DNA of 39,673 nucleotides from Gammaproteobacteria bacterium (lineage in GTDB: Bacteria; Pseudomonadota; Gammaproteobacteria; HK1): contig JAJFJV010000038.1 of assembly GCA_021773635.1 (NCBI GenBank), forward strand, positions 1 through 39,673, in the 5' to 3' direction. The notes beneath the pieces were generated by a model. It was not told the origin of the DNA. It was given only the letters and a program-made list of their open reading frames with translations, and made no database searches. Shown piece after piece: positions 33,226-39,673 of this stretch. The stretch's first letter is position 1; each line of letters begins with the position of its first letter. The translations under genes and the position numbers were made by a program.

Positions 33226-34290
33226 TTACCGCACCTGCGGATCCAGTTCCCCGGACTCATAGCGGCTCACCATGGTCTCCAGGTCAATAGCCTTGATCTT
33301 GGAGGCCTGCCCCGCACAACCAAAGGCCTCATAGCGATCCAGGCAGATCTGCTTCATTGCTACGGTGGAAGCAATGAGGAATTTCCGGGGATCAAAGTTA
33401 GAAGGATTATCAATCAGATGCTTGCGTACCGCGCCGGTGGAGGCCATACGCAGGTCGGTATCGATATTGACCTTACGCACACCATTCCTGATGCCTTCGG
33501 CAATTTCCTCTACCGGAACGCCATAGGCCTGCCCCATCTCACCGCCGTGATCATTAATGATCTTCAGCCATTCTTGGGGAACCGACGAAGAACCATGCAT
33601 CACCAGATGGGTGTTGGGAAGGCGTGCATGAATCTCCTTGACTCGCTCGATGGAGAGAATGTCACCGGTAGGCGGACGGGTGAACTTGTAGGCGCCATGC
33701 GAGGTGCCGATGGCAATTGCGAGCGCATCAACTCCAGTCTGCTTGACGAAATCTGCGGCTTCATCAGGGGAAGTCAGGAGCTGCTCCATGGAGAGCTTGC
33801 CTTCGGCGCCGGAGCCATCTTCTTCACCGGCCTCACCGGTTTCCAGGGAACCGAGACAACCCAGCTCGCCCTCGACCGACACGCCGCAGGCATGCGACAT
33901 GGCAACCGTGGTCTTGGTCACATCGACGTTGTATTCATAGCTGGCGGGGGTTTTCATGTCCGCCTCGAGGGAGCCGTCCATCATCACGGAAGAGAAGCCG
34001 AGCTGGATGGAACGCTGACAAACCGCCGGGGAACCACCATGATCCTGATGAATTACGACGGGGAGGTCCGGGTATTCCTGCAAGGCGCCATCAAAAAGGT
34101 GGCGCAGAAAATGGGTGCCAGCATAACCGCGGGCGCCTGCGGAGGCCTGCAAAATAACCGGCGCATCCGCTTGAGCGGCAGCCTGCATGATCGCCTGGAC
34201 CTGCTCCAGGTTATTGACGTTGAAGGCAGGAACGCCATAGCTGTTTTCCGCGGCATGATCCAAAAGCTGCCTCAGTGAAATTAACGCCAT
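33226..34290 (-). CDS. fba: Fructose-bisphosphate aldolase, class II
   Basis: The 354-residue zinc-dependent aldolase splits or forms fructose 1,6-bisphosphate. It has the start [27 protein letters not shown], zinc ligands in VIHQDHGGS and VMHGSSSVP, the glutamate-rich ECxx-type block [12 protein letters not shown] and the phosphate-binding [11 protein letters not shown]. The length and sequence fit the class IIB group that includes CbbA-like enzymes. AGGAG lies 8 nt before the ATG. The gene is in the opposite direction to tkt-gap-pgk and has its own terminator, so it is a separate transcription unit. Confidence 0.95.
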   Translation of the reverse strand: MALISLRQLLDHAAENSYGVPAFNVNNLEQVQAIMQAAAQADAPVILQASAGARGYAGTHFLRHLFDGALQEYPDLPVVIHQDHGGSPAVCQRSIQLGFSSVMMDGSLEADMKTPASYEYNVDVTKTTVAMSHACGVSVEGELGCLGSLETGEAGEEDGSGAEGKLSMEQLLTSPDEAADFVKQTGVDALAIAIGTSHGAYKFTRPPTGDILSIERVKEIHARLPNTHLVMHGSSSVPQEWLKIINDHGGEMGQAYGVPVEEIAEGIRNGVRKVNIDTDLRMASTGAVRKHLIDNPSNFDPRKFLIASTVAMKQICLDRYEAFGCAGQASKIKAIDLETMVSRYESGELDPQVR

Positions 34291-34360
34291 CTTTGTATCT
34301 CCTAAATTTACCCAGAATACCCGCTAAAACAGGCGCCGACAGGGCGCACTACACAGGCCG

Positions 34361-34396
34361 AAAATAACACTCGCGCGACCGATGGTCCGCGCGAGT
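34361..34396 (-). terminator. Terminator of the ygfB-pepP-ubiH-ubiI unit
   Basis: ACTCGCGCG (34369-34377) pairs with CGCGCGAGT (34388-34396), with ACC/GGT extending the stem inward. On the minus strand GTTATTTT follows. It lies 50 bp after the last stop of the unit and upstream of fba. Confidence 0.65.
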
Positions 34397-34446
34397 AAAA
34401 AGAGGAATTATCACCTAGAATCGGCCTCTTACGCAAGAGGCCAGCA

Positions 34447-35673
34447 TCAAGAAAGAGGGGGCCACAACGCGGCGTTGTGCCGGGCCAAAGCGGGGAGATC
34501 CCCCTGCAAACCTGCCGCAAACTGCATGATCTCGTGTTTCACTAAAGGCATCCGATCAGTCATCTCCAAACCCAGCCCACGGAATAATTGTCGTCCCTTG
34601 CCACCTCCGGAAAATAACCAGTGAAATCCGTCCATACCGCACTGTACCAGATGGTTATGACCCTTGCGCCAGCGCTCATAACGTCGCAAGACGGCATGGC
34701 TACCGGGGTCACAATCACGAGCCAGGGCATCACGCAACACCTCCGCCAAAGCGATGGCATCGAGAAAGCCGAGATTGGCACCCTGCCCGGCCAGCGGGTG
34801 CACGGTGTGGGCGGCATCGCCGATAAGCGCAACCCGGGGCTCGGTATAACGCCGCGCATGCTGTCGGCGAAGCGGAAAAACGCCCCGCGGCCCCACTAGG
34901 GAGAAACCGCCAAAACGCTGTTCCAGCGCCTCATCCAGACGCTGGCAGAACCGCGCCTCATCCAACTCTTTTAATTCCGTTGCCAACTCGGGAGTAGTGG
35001 ACCAGACGATGGCAGAAAATTTATCTGGCAGGGGCAATACCGCCAGTGGACCGGTAGCCAGAAACCGCTGCCAGGCGGTCTCGGCATGGGGGCGCTCGCT
35101 TTGCACCACCGCCACCACCGCGTGCTGCCGATAATCCTTGCCATGAACGGGAATGCCCAACCCCTCGCGCACCCGTGAGCGGGCACCATCCGCGGCGACC
35201 ACCAGGCGTGCCCGCAGGCGAGTGCTATCAAGGCGCAGCTCGGCGTAGTCCCGCTGCACCGTAATCTCTTCCAGTGCTGCAGGGCGATACCAATGCACAT
35301 TGGAGAATTCAGCAATTCGACGCTCCAGCGCCATCTGCAGCATGCAGTTCTCCGCAATATGCCCCAGATGTGGCTGCCCCAGTTCGGCGCCGTCGAAGTG
35401 GACCGCGCCTGGACTACCCTCGTCCCATACCCGCATTTCGCGAAACACCCCCAGGCGCTCGCGGGAGACGTGGGGCCATGCCCCGATATTCTTCAGCATG
35501 GCTTCGCTGGCAAGGGTCAGGGCACTGACTCGTAAATCAAAACCATCGGCAGGAGGTGCCTTGGTGTGCGGGCTGCTCTCCACCAGGCCGACCTGCAGGG
35601 GGGAATTCCCGAGGGCACAGGCCAGGCTCAAGCCAACCATACCGCCACCCACGATCACCACATCCAGAGTCAC
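34447..35673 (-). CDS. ubiI: Ubiquinone-biosynthesis FAD monooxygenase, UbiI/VisC-like
   Basis: The 408-residue flavoprotein hydroxylase is of the UbiH/COQ6 family. It shows the FAD dinucleotide fold VVIVGGGMVGLSLA, the middle VVAADGARSRVRE motif and the second FAD motif IGDAAHTVHPLAGQGANLGFLD. This last form, with GDAAH, is typical of UbiI rather than UbiH. It probably inserts the C5 hydroxyl of the ubiquinone ring. The start is a GTG at 35673 overlapping the ubiH stop (GTGA), so it is translationally coupled. Assignment among UbiI, UbiL and UbiM rests on position and the motif, and is less sure than the family. Confidence 0.85.
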   Translation of the reverse strand: MTLDVVIVGGGMVGLSLACALGNSPLQVGLVESSPHTKAPPADGFDLRVSALTLASEAMLKNIGAWPHVSRERLGVFREMRVWDEGSPGAVHFDGAELGQPHLGHIAENCMLQMALERRIAEFSNVHWYRPAALEEITVQRDYAELRLDSTRLRARLVVAADGARSRVREGLGIPVHGKDYRQHAVVAVVQSERPHAETAWQRFLATGPLAVLPLPDKFSAIVWSTTPELATELKELDEARFCQRLDEALEQRFGGFSLVGPRGVFPLRRQHARRYTEPRVALIGDAAHTVHPLAGQGANLGFLDAIALAEVLRDALARDCDPGSHAVLRRYERWRKGHNHLVQCGMDGFHWLFSGGGKGRQLFRGLGLEMTDRMPLVKHEIMQFAAGLQGDLPALARHNAALWPPLS

Positions 35674-36890
35674 AGCGCCAACCCCCGGGAGAGGCGCGGC
35701 AACCTGCCAGCCAATCCCATGGCCTGACGTGCCAACCGTGCCTTCAATGGCCCGGCAAGGTCCATCCCCAGCAGGGCGAGCCCGCGCAGCGGCGAGAGCA
35801 AGGGCAAGTCATTGCAGAAAATCCTGATCAAGCCGTCGGTGAAGGCAGATGTCTGGCGCTGATCCTGCTGCCGCCACCTGGCATATTCCTCCAGCAGTGC
35901 TGCGCTGCCCGGGTCCTCGCCATTGGCAAGACCGTCCACCAGAATTTCGGCCAGTGCCGCCACATCCCGCAGTCCGAGGTTAAAGCCCTGCCCGGCCACC
36001 GGATGCAGCGTGTGGGCCGCATTGCCCAGGATCGCCGCCCGCTCACAGATTTGGCGCTCCGCGCGCAACAACGCCAGCGGGTATACCGCACGCTTTCCCA
36101 CTTGGCGAAATTCCCCCAGGCGGGAACCAAACTGTTCCCCGAGACGCTGGAGAAACTCGTGCTCCGACAGCTTTGCACAGGCCTTCGCCTGTTCCTCTCC
36201 CATGGTCCATACCAGACCACAGTGGTTATTGGCCATGGGTAACAGGGCCAAGGGCCCGGTGGGGCTGAAACGCTCGTAGGCAATATTGGCGTGCCTGCGG
36301 GAGGGGGTGACGTTCGCGGCCAGGGCCATCTGCCCGTAGGGGCGCTTGCGTACACCGATACCCAGCAGTTCACGCACGCTGGACTGGCCACCATCCGCCG
36401 CTACCAACAGCTTGGTTCGGCAACTCTCCTGCCGGTCACCGAGCGTATATTGCACGGTCAACGCATCATCCTCGCGGCTTATATGTGTCGCCCGTGCAGG
36501 ACATATTCTGGGAATTGAGGACAAAGCCTCGAGGCGTTCCCGTAGCACCGCACCGAGTGCCCGGGCACTGAGCACATAGCCCAGCGCATCCACGCCTTGT
36601 TCTTCGGCACCGATGCGCGTTACCCCGAAGCGACTCCGCTCGGAGATATGAATATGCCGGATCGGAGTTGCGTCATCGGCGATCCCGGACCATAGCCCCA
36701 GACTACCGAGGATCCGCCGGGTGCCCAGCGACAAGGCAAGGGGACGATCGTCATAGCTCGGCTGGGCTACACCACCCCATGACGTTGCCTCCAGTATGCC
36801 CACACGCAAACCGCTATCCCCCAGGGCGCAACCGAGGCTGGCACCCACGGGTCCCGCACCCACGATCAATACATCAAATTCGTCCGCCAT
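35670..36890 (-). CDS. ubiH: 2-octaprenyl-6-methoxyphenol hydroxylase
   Basis: The 406-residue FAD monooxygenase of ubiquinone synthesis has the N-terminal FAD fold LIVGAGPVGASLGCAL, the VVAADG-like LVAADGGQSSVRE motif and the second FAD motif LGNAAHTLHPVAGQGFNLGLRDV. The Asn in GNAAHTLHP is characteristic of UbiH, where most relatives have Asp. The ATG overlaps the pepP stop (TGATG). The order pepP-ubiH-ubiI is the classical gammaproteobacterial cluster and strengthens the call. Confidence 0.93.
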   Translation of the reverse strand: MADEFDVLIVGAGPVGASLGCALGDSGLRVGILEATSWGGVAQPSYDDRPLALSLGTRRILGSLGLWSGIADDATPIRHIHISERSRFGVTRIGAEEQGVDALGYVLSARALGAVLRERLEALSSIPRICPARATHISREDDALTVQYTLGDRQESCRTKLLVAADGGQSSVRELLGIGVRKRPYGQMALAANVTPSRRHANIAYERFSPTGPLALLPMANNHCGLVWTMGEEQAKACAKLSEHEFLQRLGEQFGSRLGEFRQVGKRAVYPLALLRAERQICERAAILGNAAHTLHPVAGQGFNLGLRDVAALAEILVDGLANGEDPGSAALLEEYARWRQQDQRQTSAFTDGLIRIFCNDLPLLSPLRGLALLGMDLAGPLKARLARQAMGLAGRLPRLSRGLAL

Positions 36891-38200
36891 CAGCTCTGTC
36901 CCACCATTGCCTCTATCTCATCCACCGCACGTGGCAAATCCCGGGTCAGCATCTGTACCCCATCCGTGGTGACCACAAAATCGTCCTCAATTCGAACCCC
37001 GATATTCCGCCATTTGCGGGCAATGCCGCTATCTCCCCCCTCCAGATAGAGCCCTGGCTCTACCGTGAGGCACATACCCGGCTCAAAGACGCGCCATTCT
37101 TCCCCCAATTTATAGTCCCCGACATCGTGAACATCCATACCAATCCAGTGGCCGGTGCGATGCATGTAGAACTTCTTGTATTTTTCTTTCTTGAGAATGG
37201 AGGCAAGACTGCCTTTCAAAAGCCCAAGGCTTTTCAATCCGGAAGCCAGCACCTCTACCGCCGCCTCATGAGGCTCATTCCAGTGCTTGCCCGGACGGAT
37301 CTGCTCAATGGCCGCCTCCTGAGCCTCCAGCACCAACTCATAAATCGCCCGCTGCGGCGCGCTAAAGCGACCGTTCACCGGAAAGGTTCGGGTAATGTCG
37401 GCGGCATAACAATCATATTCCGCCCCGGCATCGATCAGCACCAGTTGCCCATCCTGCAGGCTTTGATTGTTGGCCGTGTAGTGCAGAGTACAGGCGCTCC
37501 CTCCCCCCGCAACGATGGGCGTATAAGCACAGGAGCGGCAACCCGCACGCATGAACTCATGGACCAGTTCGGCCTCCAGCTCATACTCGTTCATCCCCGG
37601 ACGGCACACCGCCATGGCCCGCCGATGAGCGGATTCGCTGGCCGCCACCGCCTTTCCCATAGCCGCAATCTCGGCCTTGCTTTTGAACAGGCGCAGGTCA
37701 TGGAGCAGATGATCGAGGGTAACAAACTCTGCCGGCGCATGAACTCCGCTGCGCGCCCGGGAACGAACCTGACTAACCCAACCAAGTACCCGCTGGTCAA
37801 AGCTTGAATAGTTACCCATGGAGTAAAAAATACGATCCCGGTTTTCCAGCAGGCCCGGAAGGATGTCGTCGATATCACTGATGGGAAAGGCGTCATCTGC
37901 ACCGTAAGCGTCGCAAGCCCCTTCCAAACCCACCCGGCTGCCATGCCAGCGCTCCGCCTCGGCATCCCGCTCGCGACAGAACAGCAGATATTCTCCCTGT
38001 TCTCGCCCGGGAACAAAGGCCGCCACCGCATCGGGTTCGGGAAAGCCGGTGAGATAGTAAAAGTCGCTGTCTGGCCGGTAGATAAATTCTGCATCCCGAT
38101 TACGCTGTTTCACCGGGGGCGCGGAAATGATAACAATAGCGCCCTCATCCATGGTCTCCGTCAACCGTTTGCGCCGGCGGGCAAATTCTCGCTTGTCCAT
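36890..38200 (-). CDS. pepP: Xaa-Pro aminopeptidase (aminopeptidase P)
   Basis: The 436-residue metallopeptidase releases N-terminal residues linked to proline. It has an N-terminal creatinase-like domain (to about residue 170, with FYYLTGFPEPDAV) and a pita-bread catalytic domain. The metal ligands are visible: Asp in LIDAGAEYD, Asp in ADITRTFP, His in HRTGHWIGMDVHD, Glu in TVEPGLY and Glu in RIEDDF. ATG codons exist at 38206 (overlapping the ygfB stop as ATGA) and 38200; the second has AGGA spaced 6 nt upstream and is preferred. Confidence 0.94.
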   Translation of the reverse strand: MDKREFARRRKRLTETMDEGAIVIISAPPVKQRNRDAEFIYRPDSDFYYLTGFPEPDAVAAFVPGREQGEYLLFCRERDAEAERWHGSRVGLEGACDAYGADDAFPISDIDDILPGLLENRDRIFYSMGNYSSFDQRVLGWVSQVRSRARSGVHAPAEFVTLDHLLHDLRLFKSKAEIAAMGKAVAASESAHRRAMAVCRPGMNEYELEAELVHEFMRAGCRSCAYTPIVAGGGSACTLHYTANNQSLQDGQLVLIDAGAEYDCYAADITRTFPVNGRFSAPQRAIYELVLEAQEAAIEQIRPGKHWNEPHEAAVEVLASGLKSLGLLKGSLASILKKEKYKKFYMHRTGHWIGMDVHDVGDYKLGEEWRVFEPGMCLTVEPGLYLEGGDSGIARKWRNIGVRIEDDFVVTTDGVQMLTRDLPRAVDEIEAMVGQS

Positions 38201-38202
38201 CT

Positions 38203-38787
38203 TCATTCCTGGTCTGCCATCGGTACTTCGGTCTTGGCCCGCGAGTGTCGTAACTCCTCAAAAATCAATATCACCCCCACACGCACATATTCCACCAGCT
38301 CCGTGTAGGCCCGCTCGTTATCTTCATCTTCGGTCTGGCCCGAATCCACCCGGGAAATTTGTCCAAAGTCTGTGAGCAATTCCTGAGCATCCGCCGATAA
38401 AGCCGGGAGCTTTTCCGCACCGAGGCCCAGACCGGCTAAAAACCCTGCACACCAAAGCCCGAGGGCCGTACTGCGCTGTCCCACGGGAGCCCCGTCGGAG
38501 GGCAGGAACAGAACAAAATCACAGGCACTGGAATTGAGTTGCGTCACACTGTATTCCACCACACTGCGCATGGCAGCAATACATTCCTTGCGCAACAGAT
38601 CACCGGGCGAGGGCTCCGGAAATAACTCCCCTATCCAGCAGTCCTCGGCATTCTCAAGACCTGCACTCAGTAAACCACAGCACAAACCATGAGCCTCGGC
38701 GACACCAGACCCCGCCCCACTGCGCTCCAGCAAACGCTCCAGCTCTGCATAAACCTGATTGGCCGCAGCACCTTCATTCTCCACCAT
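38203..38787 (-). CDS. ygfB: YgfB/UPF0149 family protein
   Basis: The 194-residue protein of the UPF0149 family shows the N-terminal AEAHGLCCGLLSAG and the central ALGLWCAGFLAGLGLG typical of the family. No enzymatic function is known from sequence; Pseudomonas YgfB has been linked to control of AmpDh3 expression. It is the first gene of the ygfB-pepP-ubiH-ubiI unit, as in many gammaproteobacteria. The ATG at 38787 is preferred over an in-frame GTG at 38799 because GGA lies about 8 nt before it. Confidence 0.88.
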   Translation of the reverse strand: MVENEGAAANQVYAELERLLERSGAGSGVAEAHGLCCGLLSAGLENAEDCWIGELFPEPSPGDLLRKECIAAMRSVVEYSVTQLNSSACDFVLFLPSDGAPVGQRSTALGLWCAGFLAGLGLGAEKLPALSADAQELLTDFGQISRVDSGQTEDEDNERAYTELVEYVRVGVILIFEELRHSRAKTEVPMADQE

Positions 38788-38986
38788 AGTTCTATCCACT
38801 CATACCGTGAGGGGCTATGCTATCACCCCGCAACGATCCCCTGAATGCCTTGGTGCAGAAGAGCATCTGCACGGGCCTCCCATTGACCCCCAACCAAAGC
38901 CCATCTATATTTATGAACGGTTTGGAAGCGATTCCCCATACTTTTCTTCAACTTGATTACGGTCGGCTAAACTGCCCTTCTCCACC
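38788..38986. promoter_or_regulatory. Divergent intergenic region between ygfB and the zapB-like gene
   Basis: This is a gene-free stretch of about 200 bp from which both units should be transcribed in opposite directions. No specific promoter elements could be assigned with confidence. Confidence 0.4.
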
Positions 38987-39196
38987 ATGGAAACAGCAGA
39001 CATGCGAACTCTGGAAGCAAGAATCGACGAACTCCTCGAGGGCTGCGATCGACTGCGCGAGGAAAACCATGCCCTGCGCCAACAGCAAGCCAATCTCATG
39101 GGCGAGCGCGCCAGTCTGATTGAGAAATCGGAATTGGCACGGGGGCGAGTTGAGGCCATGATTTCCCGTTTGAAGGGCATGGAACCCAGCTCATGA
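38987..39196 (+). CDS. Small coiled-coil protein, ZapB-like (TIGR02449 type)
   Basis: The 69-residue protein is almost entirely a heptad-repeat coiled coil: LEARIDELLEGCDRLREENHAL, then LMGERASLIEKSELARGRVEAMISRLK. The ARxRVExMIxRLK end matches the short TIGR02449 family found just before zapA in gammaproteobacteria. By position and structure it probably aids Z-ring assembly with ZapA, as ZapB does in E. coli, but this is inferred. Its stop overlaps the zapA start as ATGA. A Met at 39002 is an alternative start. Confidence 0.85.
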   Translation: METADMRTLEARIDELLEGCDRLREENHALRQQQANLMGERASLIEKSELARGRVEAMISRLKGMEPSS

Positions 39197-39516
39197 GCGA
39201 TAATGCACGACCCGTCAATATCCGCCTGCTGGATAAGGAATACAGTGTTGCCTGCCCCGATGAAGAGCGTGAGGGCTTGCTGGAATCGGCCCAGTATCTG
39301 ACCGGGAAAATGCAGGAGATCCGCGAGGGCGGCAAGAATCTGCTCGGGGCAGAGCGTATTGCTGTCATGGCCGCCCTCAATATTGCCCACGAATTTCTTC
39401 AGCAAAAAGAAGGGGCCGACGAATACCGCCTCTCCATGTCCGAGGGTATCCGCCGGCTCGAGGAAAAAATCGAGCGCTCACTCGGTCGACGATCGGAAAT
39501 AGAAGGCGTAGACTAG
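39193..39516 (+). CDS. zapA: Cell division protein ZapA
   Basis: The 107-residue protein binds and bundles FtsZ filaments. It has the N-terminal ZapA domain (PVNIRLLDKEYSVACPDEEREGLLESAQYLTGKM), a central helix (ERIAVMAALNIAHEFLQ) and a charged C-terminal coiled coil. It is translationally coupled to the small gene before it, and the 6S RNA gene begins immediately after its stop, the conserved gammaproteobacterial order. Confidence 0.95.
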   Translation: MSDNARPVNIRLLDKEYSVACPDEEREGLLESAQYLTGKMQEIREGGKNLLGAERIAVMAALNIAHEFLQQKEGADEYRLSMSEGIRRLEEKIERSLGRRSEIEGVD

Positions 39517-39673
39517 AGCCCGGTGCTCCCTGCGGAGTTCGCCAGTGTGCTGGAGACACTTGAACCTATCTCAATGCCTCTGGGAACATGTAGTTGGGAT
39601 TGTTGTGTAGGCCCGCCTCGTAGCGGGAAACCTGATATTTCAAATACCGTTCCCTCTTGAACCTCTGCGGTTC
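39517..39673 (+). ncRNA. ssrS: 6S RNA (SsrS), 3' end cut by window edge
   Basis: Right after zapA comes a sequence with 6S RNA character. A GC-rich 5' arm (GCCCGGTGCTCCCTGCGG) should pair with a 3' arm beyond the window. A long internal region follows that would form the open-promoter-like bubble, and the CTCTTGAACCTCTGCGGTTC block near the end matches the conserved CTTGAACC..GGTTCAAGG hairpin of 6S RNA. The RNA mimics a melted promoter and holds sigma-70 RNA polymerase in stationary phase. The exact 5' end is not known, and the 3' part is missing. Confidence 0.85.

Noticed and set aside
33217-34278. A long plus-strand open frame of about 350 codons opposite fba.
   Set aside because: It mirrors the real aldolase gene codon by codon, has no family motifs and no ribosome-binding site. 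It is a GC-driven antisense frame.
1-39673. CRISPR arrays, insertion sequences, prophage genes, attachment sites or tRNA genes.
   Set aside because: No regular direct repeats with spacers, transposase or integrase motifs, or tRNA cloverleaf signatures were seen on either strand by reading.

Overview
The window looks like a chromosomal segment of a gammaproteobacterium. The support is the ygfB-pepP-ubiH-ubiI cluster facing a zapB-like gene, zapA and a 6S RNA gene, together with a proteobacterial tkt-gap-pgk cluster and an MSHA-type pilus locus. Rieske oxygenases, ahcY and a sigma-54-controlled pilus fit an aerobic environmental, perhaps marine, organism; that last point is a guess. Coding density is high and no transposase, integrase, tRNA or CRISPR array was seen.

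Layout. Positions 1-2,073 hold two tandem, closely related Rieske non-haem iron oxygenase genes on the minus strand, the first cut by the window edge. Positions 2,369-8,107 hold an ABC exporter ATPase, two tandem type IV prepilins, a divergent membrane-bound class III adenylate cyclase, a single-pass unknown protein and an ABC-2 permease. Positions 8,345-10,120 encode a polytopic histidine kinase on the plus strand. Positions 10,136-24,726 form one long minus-strand run. Read in transcription order it encodes a sigma-54 response regulator, an ExeA/MshM-type ATPase with a DamX-like SPOR tail, the secretin MshL, MshN, MshE, MshG, MshI, MshJ and MshK, a large PilX/GspK-like minor pilin and a small minor pilin.

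Positions 24,791-27,277 encode the methyl-cycle pair metK-ahcY. After a 0.5-kb divergent control region come tkt, gap and pgk (27,789-32,193, plus strand). purC and a class II fba follow on the minus strand, then ubiI-like, ubiH, pepP and ygfB (34,447-38,787, minus). The window ends with a zapB-like gene, zapA and the 5' part of 6S RNA (plus).

How it works together. The central 22 kb reads as a self-contained MSHA-like pilus module with its own regulation. A membrane kinase and a sigma-54 activator bracket the assembly operon. A -24/-12 promoter, found by eye, lies directly upstream of the first of two major-type pilin genes. The assembly ATPase starts with an MshEN-type domain that in relatives binds c-di-GMP, and a class III cyclase sits beside the pilin genes. 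An ABC exporter whose ATPase and permease genes flank the pilins may be linked to surface biogenesis. The remaining genes are housekeeping: methionine cycle, glycolysis/pentose phosphate, purine synthesis, ubiquinone hydroxylation, proline peptidase and cell division.
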